Below the pieces are notes generated by a model. That model made no database searches. It saw nothing but the letters and a program-made list of their open reading frames with translations, and was not told where the DNA came from. A program made the translations under genes and the position numbers. Of a DNA stretch of 53,585 nt, positions 7,824-16,075 are shown in pieces. The stretch's first letter is position 1. The number at the start of each line of letters is the position of its first letter. Origin of the DNA: an uncultured Saprospiraceae bacterium (GTDB taxonomy: Bacteria > Bacteroidota > Bacteroidia > Chitinophagales > Saprospiraceae); contig CALCMJ010000173.1 in NCBI GenBank assembly GCA_937967615.1, forward strand, positions 1 to 53,585, read 5' to 3'.

Positions 7824-8786
7824 ATGAAAACAACAACTTTAATACTATCCCTTGCCATTCTTTTAGCTTTTGCTAGTGACGCAAATGCACAGACAAATTT
7901 TCCTGATGAGACTGTCTCCCAAAAATGGGAATACGTAACGTGGTATTTTTGGGGAGGCCATTGTGAGAAAAGAATTATTAAGAATGGAAACGTGGCGGAA
8001 GTTTGTGAAGCCCAGTACATTGAAATATTTGATTGTAATGAAAATGAGGAGAATTGCTATTTATTAGGCTACTATCGTATACTGGGGGATTCCATTTTGA
8101 CAAGATCTGTTGGCTATTGGAATGGCCAATCGCATATCGACTCTGCTGACTGTAGCAAGCCATTTGGATTAACATATGATTTTGGGAGTGAGACAGGAGA
8201 TAGTCTGAAATGTGCGGTCAACTCTTATGATCCTTTTCTAAAAGAATTTTGGATTGATGATGTTCAAGAAATAGAATATGAAGGGATAGAGAGAACGACC
8301 CAGTTAGTTAAATATAGAGCATTCCCTAATTCTCCAAATGTTATTTATAAGATGGATTGGGTAGAAGGTATAGGCTCAAATGTACATCCGTTTTATTCAT
8401 TAAGCTGTATTGGAGATCATTGCGAACAGGAACAACAAGTCACAGCAGTGTATAGAAATGACGACTTGATTTACCAAGATACCGTATTGCATTTTGGCTT
8501 TTCTTGTACAAGTTGGGTGAGCTCCACAGATGATATTAAATCGAAAAAAGAAGATATAGCTATTCTGCCTAATCCTGCATTCGATTTTATTGAAATCCAA
8601 TCGAATGCGATAAAGAACAAAAGCATAGATCTTACAATCATTGATTTGAATGGTAAAGTAGTCACAATGAAATCAAATGTATCAAGTGGAGATTATGTTG
8701 ACATTAGAGATTTGATTCCAGGCACGTACTTTCTTAGCTTAAAGTCCGCCAAAATATCTCAAGTCAAAAAGTTTATCAAGATATAG
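7824..8786 (+). CDS. Secreted T9SS type A cargo, unknown N-terminal domain
   Basis: This 320-residue protein has a signal peptide (residues 1-22, ending ANAQ), a beta-rich Cys-containing body and a type A sorting tail (ILPNPAFDFIEIQS ... LIPGTYFLSL ... KKFIKI). The body contains YDFGSETGDSL, which is matched in the next gene by FDFGVEAGDTI, so the two are paralogues of one secreted family. Cysteines such as GGHCEKR and NENEENCYL are in a pattern compatible with extracellular disulfides. It is first of a same-strand cluster of three T9SS cargo genes. The substrate or binding partner is unknown. Confidence 0.8.
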   Translation: MKTTTLILSLAILLAFASDANAQTNFPDETVSQKWEYVTWYFWGGHCEKRIIKNGNVAEVCEAQYIEIFDCNENEENCYLLGYYRILGDSILTRSVGYWNGQSHIDSADCSKPFGLTYDFGSETGDSLKCAVNSYDPFLKEFWIDDVQEIEYEGIERTTQLVKYRAFPNSPNVIYKMDWVEGIGSNVHPFYSLSCIGDHCEQEQQVTAVYRNDDLIYQDTVLHFGFSCTSWVSSTDDIKSKKEDIAILPNPAFDFIEIQSNAIKNKSIDLTIIDLNGKVVTMKSNVSSGDYVDIRDLIPGTYFLSLKSAKISQVKKFIKI

Positions 8787-8840
8787 AAGCGTGCCAAGTA
8801 ATAATGTCATAACTTATATAAAGTCAAAAAACAAATTCAC

Positions 8841-9737
8841 ATGAAAAAGATTATACCATTTGTATTCTTGTTTTGCTTTACACTATATGGGAATACATTA
8901 ATGAGTCAAAACGAATTTGGAACAGTAGGGTCATATTGGAACTACGGTCATGATCCCCATGATGGAAATGGATTCGGATGGGATAAGATTGTTATTACAA
9001 AAGATACATTAGTAAATGGAAAGATATTCAAAAAGCTAAGAAGAACATATTACAGAGAACAAACCTTACCGCCATTAATTCAGTTTGGAGGCACTTACTT
9101 TTTTGGGCTTATGCAAATAGAAAATGATTCTATTTTTATTAATGACAAACTCGTTTTTGATTTTGGTGTTGAAGCAGGAGATACCATTCAGGTATTTGCA
9201 GGGTTTGACGCTGACTGGGAAATTGGATTAGCAGTAGATAGTATAACGATAATCAATATAGATGGCCATGACTATAAAAAATACTTCGGCAATAAGTTAT
9301 GTTTAGGGAGTGAGGATCCTTATGAAGAGTTTGAAGCCATTGAAACAATAGGTCCCACTGGCCAGGACTTCTTTTCATGGAACACAGATGGATGTATTTT
9401 AGGTGGCGGAACAGCCTTTTTCGGCTGCCATAAAAATGGAGATTTTGTATATCCTGGAGGATCAGATTGTGAAGAACTACTGTTAGCTACATCTGATCAA
9501 GATAGAAAGAATGCAATAGAGATGTATCCAAATCCAGCGTTTGAACGCATAATATTAAGTCACTCAGAATTGATACAGGACATTACAATTCTTAATCTAA
9601 ATGGTAGTGTAATACATCAGTTTACAAAGAATAGTAAAAAAATAGAGCTAGATATAAATAGTTTGAAGGCAGGTATCTATTTAATCGAAGCAAAATCTAG
9701 AGGAAAGACATTTATAAACAAATTTGTCAAAATGTAG
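8841..9737 (+). CDS. Secreted T9SS type A cargo, paralogue of the preceding gene
   Basis: The protein has 298 residues with a signal peptide (residues 1-22, LMSQ), a body starting with EFGTVGSYWNYG and containing FDFGVEAGDTIQVF, and a type A sorting tail (MYPNPAFERIILS ... LKAGIYLIEAKS ... NKFVKM). Body and tail both align by eye with the product of 7824-8786, so tandem duplication followed by divergence is likely. The 54-nt gap between the two suggests co-transcription. It would be anchored at or released from the cell surface by the T9SS; no enzymatic motif is visible. Confidence 0.8.
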   Translation: MKKIIPFVFLFCFTLYGNTLMSQNEFGTVGSYWNYGHDPHDGNGFGWDKIVITKDTLVNGKIFKKLRRTYYREQTLPPLIQFGGTYFFGLMQIENDSIFINDKLVFDFGVEAGDTIQVFAGFDADWEIGLAVDSITIINIDGHDYKKYFGNKLCLGSEDPYEEFEAIETIGPTGQDFFSWNTDGCILGGGTAFFGCHKNGDFVYPGGSDCEELLLATSDQDRKNAIEMYPNPAFERIILSHSELIQDITILNLNGSVIHQFTKNSKKIELDINSLKAGIYLIEAKSRGKTFINKFVKM

Positions 9738-9770
9738 ACAAACTTCGTATTTTAATGAGAAATTTGACAC

Positions 9771-10466
9771 ATGAAAACGGCAAACTTCTTATTCTTTTCT
9801 ATGTTTTCTCTTTCATTAAGTGCGCAGATAGAGATAACGAATCTTGATATCGTTTTAATCAATGATGAGATGTCAACACAAAATGTTGATCTAAACACAT
9901 TGAATAGTTCAAACGAAACCATTGATTTTGAATGGGAGATTGAGTTTTTGAATGACTCCGATTCTTTTCTAGTAATATCTGTATCGGATATTAATATTGA
10001 CTATTTACCACATGTACTCACTTCGTGTGATCTGATTAATGTTGAAAATGTTTTAGCTCCCTCAGAGTCTTATCAAATGGGCTTGCACATTACAATTACA
10101 GAAGAAGTTCCTGAATCATTTGATAGAGATTCTATTCTTGCATATTTTCATTTATACTCTGCTGAACAGTGTGATGCTGATAAATTACTGAGCCTACCTA
10201 TTAAATTTAATCCTACCCTGAGTTCATCTAATGTTACAGATTTGCAATCTTTTAATTTGTATCCTAATCCAAGCACTAAGATTTTGTATATCCGAGGAGA
10301 GCAATTAAACAAAAATTCAGAATTTGAGATTTTTGATTTACAGTCAAAGCGGGTTATGAAAGGAGAAACTGTGAATGCTGGAATTGATGTTTCACATTTA
10401 TCACAAGGAACGTACATCATACAAGTGAACGGTCAAAGTAGAATATTTAATATTTCTTATCAGTGA
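9771..10466 (+). CDS. Secreted T9SS type A cargo with an Ig-like body
   Basis: This 231-residue product has a short signal peptide (ending SLSAQ), an all-beta body resembling an Ig-like 'choice of anchor' domain (DLNTLNSSNETIDFEWEIEFLND), and a type A sorting tail (LYPNPSTKILYIRG ... LSQGTYIIQVNGQSRIF). It is the third gene of the tandem cargo cluster, 33 nt after the second. The body differs from its two upstream neighbours. Function unknown; a surface-exposed structural or adhesive role is a guess. Confidence 0.8.
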   Translation: MKTANFLFFSMFSLSLSAQIEITNLDIVLINDEMSTQNVDLNTLNSSNETIDFEWEIEFLNDSDSFLVISVSDINIDYLPHVLTSCDLINVENVLAPSESYQMGLHITITEEVPESFDRDSILAYFHLYSAEQCDADKLLSLPIKFNPTLSSSNVTDLQSFNLYPNPSTKILYIRGEQLNKNSEFEIFDLQSKRVMKGETVNAGIDVSHLSQGTYIIQVNGQSRIFNISYQ

Positions 10467-10521
10467 TTATCTAGCAAACCTAAACGCAACTTGCAGCATC
10501 TTAAGAGTATAACCTTGGATG

Positions 10522-10579
10522 TTAAACTAATTGACTAAAGTCCAGGGATGAATAAGGTAGATTCTAACAATTAGTTTAA
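10522..10579. repeat. Perfect 12-bp inverted repeat with a 34-nt loop
   Basis: TTAAACTAATTG (10522-10533) is exactly repeated in reverse complement as CAATTAGTTTAA (10568-10579). It sits in the 174-bp gap after the T9SS cluster and about 60 bp before the TPR gene at 10641. There is no T-run, so it is not a standard terminator. It may be a protein-binding site or a 5' RNA structure. Confidence 0.45.
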
Positions 10580-10640
10580 ATACTGAATAGAAAATAATTG
10601 CGTTAATATTCTTATTGCACATATTTATAATAAACAAAGG

Positions 10641-11534
10641 ATGAAGTATATCGCCTTAATTGTCATTCTCTTCCTTGGACAGCAAATATCAGGACAAGAG
10701 CAAGTTGATTATTACCAAATAGGAATGATCCATGCAGGGGAAGGAGAATATAAATTAGCCATTAAAAATTTCATTGAAGAACTTGAACAGGAGCCTGAAA
10801 ATCATCTTGCTTGGTATAATAAAGCTCTTTGCGAGTATTTTTTATATAATATTGATAAAGCAATTCTAGATTTAGATAGTGCGATTGAAAGCAATTCTGA
10901 ATATTCTGAAGCCTATCTAAATAGAGCCTTATTGAAAGCAGAAATGACTGATTACGAAGGAGCATTGATAGATTTAAATACATGTTTAGATATTGATGAA
11001 AACTTTAATGAAGTATATCTACACAGAGGAGTACTTAATGAATATTTAATGCACTATGATCAGGCATGTAAAGATTTATCAAAAGCGGTAGAATTAGGAA
11101 TTGAAGAAGCGAAAAGATTTATTGAAATTTCTTGCTCTCCTGAAAGAGAAGCTAATTATGCCAATGTGCTTAAATTAACACGTATTTCCCAGGATACTAC
11201 ATATGGATATTCAGGGGACAATCCCATAAAAGTGGGAACGGGCTTGAGAGGGGGTCCATCAAATCAAAGAGAATATTTAAATCTTCTTAGAGACAGTCAT
11301 GGGAATTCTGTTGGATATGAAAGAAAAGGAAGTTGCTGTCATTATGCATCTGAGAATGCAATTTTTGGAAGTGCTGCAACTGATATTTATGAAATTACTT
11401 TTTTAAACAAAGACGGGCTTGAGGAAAAAGTATTATTGCATATATCCTTTTATGACTATGAAGAACCCATCATTCCAATTGGGTTTCAAACAATCAAAGC
11501 TATGAACACACAAAAGATAGATAAAGGAAAATAA
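10641..11534 (+). CDS. Secreted tetratricopeptide-repeat protein
   Basis: The 297-residue protein has a signal peptide (residues 1-18, QQISGQ) and about four TPR units between residues 24 and 150, recognisable by the A-x3-Y/F...AI.D...A pattern (e.g. AWYNKALCEYFLYNIDKAILDLDSAI and AYLNRALLKAEMTDYEGALIDLN). The C-terminal third (about 180-297) is beta-rich, includes GSCCHYASENAIFGSAAT, and is not recognised. TPRs usually mediate protein-protein contacts, here in the periplasm. The next gene starts 10 nt after the stop, so they form an operon. Confidence 0.75.
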   Translation: MKYIALIVILFLGQQISGQEQVDYYQIGMIHAGEGEYKLAIKNFIEELEQEPENHLAWYNKALCEYFLYNIDKAILDLDSAIESNSEYSEAYLNRALLKAEMTDYEGALIDLNTCLDIDENFNEVYLHRGVLNEYLMHYDQACKDLSKAVELGIEEAKRFIEISCSPEREANYANVLKLTRISQDTTYGYSGDNPIKVGTGLRGGPSNQREYLNLLRDSHGNSVGYERKGSCCHYASENAIFGSAATDIYEITFLNKDGLEEKVLLHISFYDYEEPIIPIGFQTIKAMNTQKIDKGK

Positions 11535-11544
11535 AGCTATTGCA

Positions 11545-12078
11545 ATGAAATGCATTTACATCTTATTAGCTCTTCTTCTTACATTCCACCTCTGTGATGC
11601 GCAAGAAAAATCAGAAGACCGCATTGGATTGCAAGTATTAACATTGGAACAAATAAATGACTACAAAAGTCGATTAAGAGATGTTGCTGCGAAGGACCAA
11701 GAACGCATTCATAAGAATTGGGAAAAGCAAAATCGTTTAGATAGTTTGAATAGGGTAGAATTGGATATTTTGTATTTAACGTATGGATTCCCGGAATATA
11801 AAACTATTGGTAAAGAATCTTTTATAAGTTTAATTATGGTAGTACATCATAGTTCAGATTGTGAGTGGAATGAAAAGTGGCTGAAAATATTATTTCTTAA
11901 CAGTGGTGAATTGCTTGAGTTTAAAACTCTCTTGAGGTTTATGATTCAACGAACTTATGGGAAAGAAATGGGTATTTGCAAACTTTCTGAGTCTACGAAG
12001 AAAGATTTAATTTTCAATGTGAATGAAGAAGTCCTTATTGATTTCAATATTCTTGAATTGCTGAAAATTTCAAATTAG
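11545..12078 (+). CDS. Exported DUF6624-like protein
   Basis: This 177-residue protein has a signal peptide (residues 1-19, CDAQ). The central part (DSLNRVELDILYLTYGFPEYKTIGKESFISLIMVVHHSSDCEWNEKWLKIL) matches the DUF6624 pattern as I recall it: 'D..N...L..I...yG.P....vG..a......v.qHs'. The role of that family is unknown. It is closely linked to the upstream TPR gene. The C-terminal part (LLEFKTLLRFMIQRTYG) is helical, like the usual 'yLeDRi' end of the family, but is divergent. Confidence 0.6.
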   Translation: MKCIYILLALLLTFHLCDAQEKSEDRIGLQVLTLEQINDYKSRLRDVAAKDQERIHKNWEKQNRLDSLNRVELDILYLTYGFPEYKTIGKESFISLIMVVHHSSDCEWNEKWLKILFLNSGELLEFKTLLRFMIQRTYGKEMGICKLSESTKKDLIFNVNEEVLIDFNILELLKISN

Positions 12079-12116
12079 TACATTGGTTTTAGCAAATTCT
12101 TGGAATAAGTTAAATT

Positions 12117-12156
12117 GAAGAAGCTACTTCCATTGTTACATGAAAGTAGCTTCTTC
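12117..12156. terminator. Bidirectional terminator hairpin
   Basis: GAAGAAGCTACTT (12117-12129) pairs perfectly with AAGTAGCTTCTTC (12144-12156), a 13-bp stem with a 14-nt loop, located between the convergent stops at 12078 and 12187. Flanking T-rich (TTCTTCTAATCTAATTC) and A-rich sequence makes it suitable for both strands. Confidence 0.7.
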
Positions 12157-12186
12157 TAATCTAATTCTTTCGAATATTATAATATT

Positions 12187-15100
12187 TTATAGGCTAAGCT
12201 TAATTACTTTATTAGCTATAATTTCATCGCCTATACGTACATAAATGATATACATTCCTGATTGTAAAACATTTGATGGATTGACTTCAATCCTATGTTG
12301 TCCTTTACTATAGTTAGTAGATCCTTCACTGTATACTACTTGCCCACTCAAATTGTAAATATTGATTTCCACATCAGATTCCTTATCTAATTCAAAATCA
12401 ACATTGATTTGATTTATAAAAGGGTTTGGGAAAACTGAAACGCTTGATTCAAGCTTAAGAGCAGGTCTTTGAACTGGTGCTTCCCTTGGAATTGCATCCT
12501 GACAAGCAGGGTTGATATTGAGAGCTTCCAAGAACTTGTGGCCGGTATAATAGGAGCCAGTTTGGAAATTTACTTTTTGCGCATAACATGCACCCTCCAG
12601 TGCACTTCCTTCTGAAAATTCTACCTCGGCATTTGGAGCAAGTATAGAACCTTGAACAAAGGAAGAGATAAATTTTGTCTGCTGTTCTCCTAAATAGTTG
12701 TACATGATATCCTCAGTGGACATCCCATCAGCAATATTGAAACTAAGATTATCATTACTGAACGTCTGCCATTTGTCTAGGTTGATCGTAATAGGACCAT
12801 CTAGGTAATTGACTGTGCTATTGTCTCCATGGAATAACCATTTTTCAATATCATACACACCGCTACTCATTGTCAAAGTCGAGTTGTTTTTCAGTCGGAC
12901 TTCTTTGTATTGACCTGGAGCCAAATATGTTGATTGGCCATTGCCTACTACAAGTTTTTCATTGCTATTGTTCAATGGAATCATCAAATTTTCTTCTGGC
13001 ATTACAGCGACACAATCTGAATTCTCACTGATTGCTCCTGTTACTGTGACACTGGAATTATTTACGTTATGGATGTCAATCTCATATCCCGCCTGGATAT
13101 AGTCTACAACAATATTACTTTCTCCAAGTATTTCAATGGAATCACCGGCATGGACATCACCCCAAATCTCAAAATCAATGCCGTCCTGGAGAGACACATT
13201 TTCAAAAACAACATCGTAAGACGAACCTGCATTTCCTTTTGATAGTTGTTCTGGTTTGTCAAAACGAAGTTCTTCCCATCCGTAAACTGTATAATCGCTA
13301 AGCTGTGTTATAATACTAGCTCCTAAATCTACTGGTGCAATGATATCATCTGCAGTTCTTTCATCTGTACAATGATAAATATTGCTTTCCACATTTGTGC
13401 CAATAGGGCTTGTGCCATAAGCAATTGTCATTGCATCATAATCCACAGTGCCAAAACAGCCGTCAGCTCCAACATCTGATATCTCTGGTTTTACTTTCAC
13501 AAGTATTTCCACTGAAGCGGATTCGCCAATTTCTAAAGACATATTTGCAGCTATTAGATTGACTTCGCCATTGCCATCATAATCACCATCAAGCATTATG
13601 TCATCGCTATGTATACATTCTACTGAAAATGACATAGCTGTCCCATACGTCTCATCTAGGTCTAGTTCTAGACGCACATCATTTAATTTTACATCTCCTC
13701 CATTGCTAAAGGTCGCTTTATAAACCACGCCTCGTTCGCCACCACCAATATTTACAACATCTTCTACAGCAAGATAGTCTACATTGATAATTGGATATTC
13801 TGGATCTAGAGTAAAAGGATCTTTATTAAAACTTTGAAATCCGTTAAGCTTAAAGGTATGATCCTGTAGAACATCTGGAGATGTACTTGTTTCTTCTTTT
13901 CCTATGTTGGTACTAAACAATGTAAATTCTTCCCCTAGAAAAGCAAGTTCAAGAAAGTTAATGTCAAACGAAGTAAAATAGCTTTGGTCAGTTAACGTGG
14001 TAAAATCCCCATCCAAGGAATATGTATTACTCACTTCAGAGGGATCAGATAAATCTTCAGGATATGTTGCAACAACACTTTGTCCTGCGATCAGATCTAC
14101 GATTTGGCCAAAGCCAGAACTTACATGACCAAGATTGGGATCGTGTATTTCATAGTCCATTTCTTCACCTAAATCAAATTGGAGATGAACGACGGGTTTA
14201 AATTCAAATTCCATCTCTTGATCCACTTGAAAAACAGGAGCGATATCTCCAAGATCAATAGAACCTAAGCCGCCTCCTAGACTTGCAGAAGTAGGAACAC
14301 CAGCAAAATCTAATAGAGAAAGTGCATCAAATGACATTCTAGCAATGTCTGTTTTAGTTCCGCCTACATTTAGGGTTCGGCCTTCATCATTGGCAGTAAA
14401 ACTCAAATCTGAATCTGTTACTTTATAAAAGTCGCCTAGAAATTCAGGTAAAGGAGGTGCTCCAATAGGAAGATCTGGTGGAAACACTGAAACCTTGTTA
14501 GGGCTAAACTCTGCAATTTTGTAATCTGTTGGTGGGTTATTGCTATTATTAAAAATATCTAATAAATCTTGAGTAATTTCTAAAAATGGATCTGCTTCAC
14601 CCGGTAGTGTACATCCAAATAGATCAGCGGTATTTGCTCCTGGTTCAAATGCATCCTCACAAAAATTGAGTAGTGGCGGCAATTCTGGGATAGGCACATC
14701 AAAGGAATATATGGTTTGAGTTGGAGGGTTCCAGCTAAATTCTATTCCTGGAATTCCTGGAATTTCACCTATTGGAGGTGTTATCCAACATCCATCACAA
14801 CAGGTAGTCGTTCCTAAGCAAAATGAAACAGATATTCCTAGCTCAAGAGCTATATTCAAGTTTTCTAAAATTGGTCCTATTTCTAAATTATAAAATGGAG
14901 GCTGGATATCCAAATTAGGAGAATTTGGTATATCGCAAAATGTCTCAATCGTAAACTGATCACCACAGCCAAAGGTATTTGGCTCTGGATAAACTGTCCG
15001 CACTTCCACTGGGTAGTCTACCCCAATATCTGCATTTCCTATTGAATTTACTTCATAATATGCGCCGTAATCAACAGAAGCTACAACCCCTAAAGAAGGG

Positions 15101-15441
15101 TTAACTTGAGGTCCTGCAAAATCTCCGACACCATCAAGAAAGTCAACAACTTCACTCGGTATGTCTACACCTAATTCTTCAAATAGAGCAACAATAAAGC
15201 TTAAACCAAGATCCTCTATAAATTCTTGTAACTCTTCATTAGAGTTGTTCGTGGCATAATTTAATATGATTGCCTGTCTTGATCCAGCTCCGATATTTGG
15301 CGAGGGATCTAGATTTACATCATTAAGTTGATCGTCAAAAGTAAATGCATGAGTAATTTCATCTGTATCCCCAGCAACCTGACTCCAGGAAGTGGGAATA
15401 AAGCATAGCAGTGCTAAGGCTAAAGTAAATAGCGTTTTCAT
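12187..15441 (-). CDS. Very large T9SS type A cargo protein
   Basis: From the Met at 15441 the product is 1084 residues; the ATG at 15516 would add 25 residues in front of a normal signal peptide (MKTLFTLALALLCFIPTSWSQ) and is not preferred. The long beta-rich body has Cys/Pro-rich stretches (e.g. LGTTTCCDGCWITPP, about 240) and a late region (about 860-990) with APGQYKEVRLKNNSTLTMSSG and VQGSILAPNAEVEF that resembles polymer-forming/choice-of-anchor A domains. It ends with a type A tail (VFPNPFINQINVDFE ... LQSGMYIIYVRIG ... KVIKLSL). A cell-surface structural protein or adhesin is likely; no catalytic motif was seen. Its leader carries the twin repeats at 15498-15725. Confidence 0.85.
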   Translation of the reverse strand: MKTLFTLALALLCFIPTSWSQVAGDTDEITHAFTFDDQLNDVNLDPSPNIGAGSRQAIILNYATNNSNEELQEFIEDLGLSFIVALFEELGVDIPSEVVDFLDGVGDFAGPQVNPSLGVVASVDYGAYYEVNSIGNADIGVDYPVEVRTVYPEPNTFGCGDQFTIETFCDIPNSPNLDIQPPFYNLEIGPILENLNIALELGISVSFCLGTTTCCDGCWITPPIGEIPGIPGIEFSWNPPTQTIYSFDVPIPELPPLLNFCEDAFEPGANTADLFGCTLPGEADPFLEITQDLLDIFNNSNNPPTDYKIAEFSPNKVSVFPPDLPIGAPPLPEFLGDFYKVTDSDLSFTANDEGRTLNVGGTKTDIARMSFDALSLLDFAGVPTSASLGGGLGSIDLGDIAPVFQVDQEMEFEFKPVVHLQFDLGEEMDYEIHDPNLGHVSSGFGQIVDLIAGQSVVATYPEDLSDPSEVSNTYSLDGDFTTLTDQSYFTSFDINFLELAFLGEEFTLFSTNIGKEETSTSPDVLQDHTFKLNGFQSFNKDPFTLDPEYPIINVDYLAVEDVVNIGGGERGVVYKATFSNGGDVKLNDVRLELDLDETYGTAMSFSVECIHSDDIMLDGDYDGNGEVNLIAANMSLEIGESASVEILVKVKPEISDVGADGCFGTVDYDAMTIAYGTSPIGTNVESNIYHCTDERTADDIIAPVDLGASIITQLSDYTVYGWEELRFDKPEQLSKGNAGSSYDVVFENVSLQDGIDFEIWGDVHAGDSIEILGESNIVVDYIQAGYEIDIHNVNNSSVTVTGAISENSDCVAVMPEENLMIPLNNSNEKLVVGNGQSTYLAPGQYKEVRLKNNSTLTMSSGVYDIEKWLFHGDNSTVNYLDGPITINLDKWQTFSNDNLSFNIADGMSTEDIMYNYLGEQQTKFISSFVQGSILAPNAEVEFSEGSALEGACYAQKVNFQTGSYYTGHKFLEALNINPACQDAIPREAPVQRPALKLESSVSVFPNPFINQINVDFELDKESDVEINIYNLSGQVVYSEGSTNYSKGQHRIEVNPSNVLQSGMYIIYVRIGDEIIANKVIKLSL

Positions 15442-15497
15442 TTTGTTTTTTTTTAGGGTTAAAAAAAATAAATAATAATAATTGCTATATAAACTGA

Positions 15498-15725
15498 CTT
15501 GGAGAAACTGGTGCAAGAGCGGTTTGGAAAAGTTGTTCTTCGCACACCAATGAAGTAAATATATTGTTCTATAAATTAATTTAGACTAGAATTTCCATTG
15601 TATAAAATTTAGGGTGAATAAATTTTAAAAATTAAAATAACTATCTTAAAATATTGACAATCTTGGAGAAACTGGTGCTGGAGAAAAATGGAAAAGTTGT
15701 TCTTCGCACGCCGAGAAGTAATATA
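15498..15725. repeat. Two diverged copies of a ~60-bp element upstream of the large cargo gene
   Basis: Copy A (15498-15559) and copy B (15662-15725) both begin CTTGGAGAAACTGGTGC and both contain GGAAAAGTTGTTCTTCGCAC, while the 12-14 nt between these blocks differ. The conserved blocks can pair: GGAGAA with TTCTTC, and ACT with AGT, so each copy may form a hairpin whose loop is free to vary. The rest of the gap 15442-15970 is AT-rich with no gene that I can support apart from the doubtful ORF at 15971. Confidence 0.65.
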
Positions 15726-15970
15726 TACTACTAATGTACTCAAAAAACTTGAAAACTTATCTAGCTTGTATAGATTTTATTACAAGTTTATTTAGGCATA
15801 AAATCCAAATTGAATATTAATTCTGAGTACTTTTATCAGTAATGTTTGGATGGCACAAAAAATCTAGTATTTGAAATGAGCTTGATAAAATTTTAAAATT
15901 TTATAAATGAAGAATATTGAATTATTTTTCATTTATAATATCATTATTAGCCCAATTAAAACAACTTACC

Positions 15971-16075
15971 ATGAAGAAGTATTTACTTTTTTTGCTATTG
16001 TTGATTTGCAAAAGCATTCATCTAACTAGTGTAACAGATCCCGTATATTGCTTACAATTAAAATCAATCCAATAA
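15971..16075 (+). pseudogene. Orphan signal-peptide-like ORF (possible gene remnant)
   Basis: An ATG at 15971 opens a 34-codon frame. The first 17 residues (MKKYLLFLLLLICKSIH) look like a classical signal peptide, but from about residue 18 the frame runs antisense through the 3' end of the CHU_C gene at 16018 and stops. A secreted gene whose body was lost, or chance, could explain it. I do not claim it makes a functional product. Confidence 0.2.

Noticed and set aside
15442-15516. Upstream ATG start for the large T9SS cargo
   Set aside because: The extra 25 residues precede a complete signal peptide, and the region overlaps one of the twin repeats.
15498-15725. Insertion sequence ends
   Set aside because: The two copies are direct, not inverted, only 164 bp apart, and no transposase lies between them.
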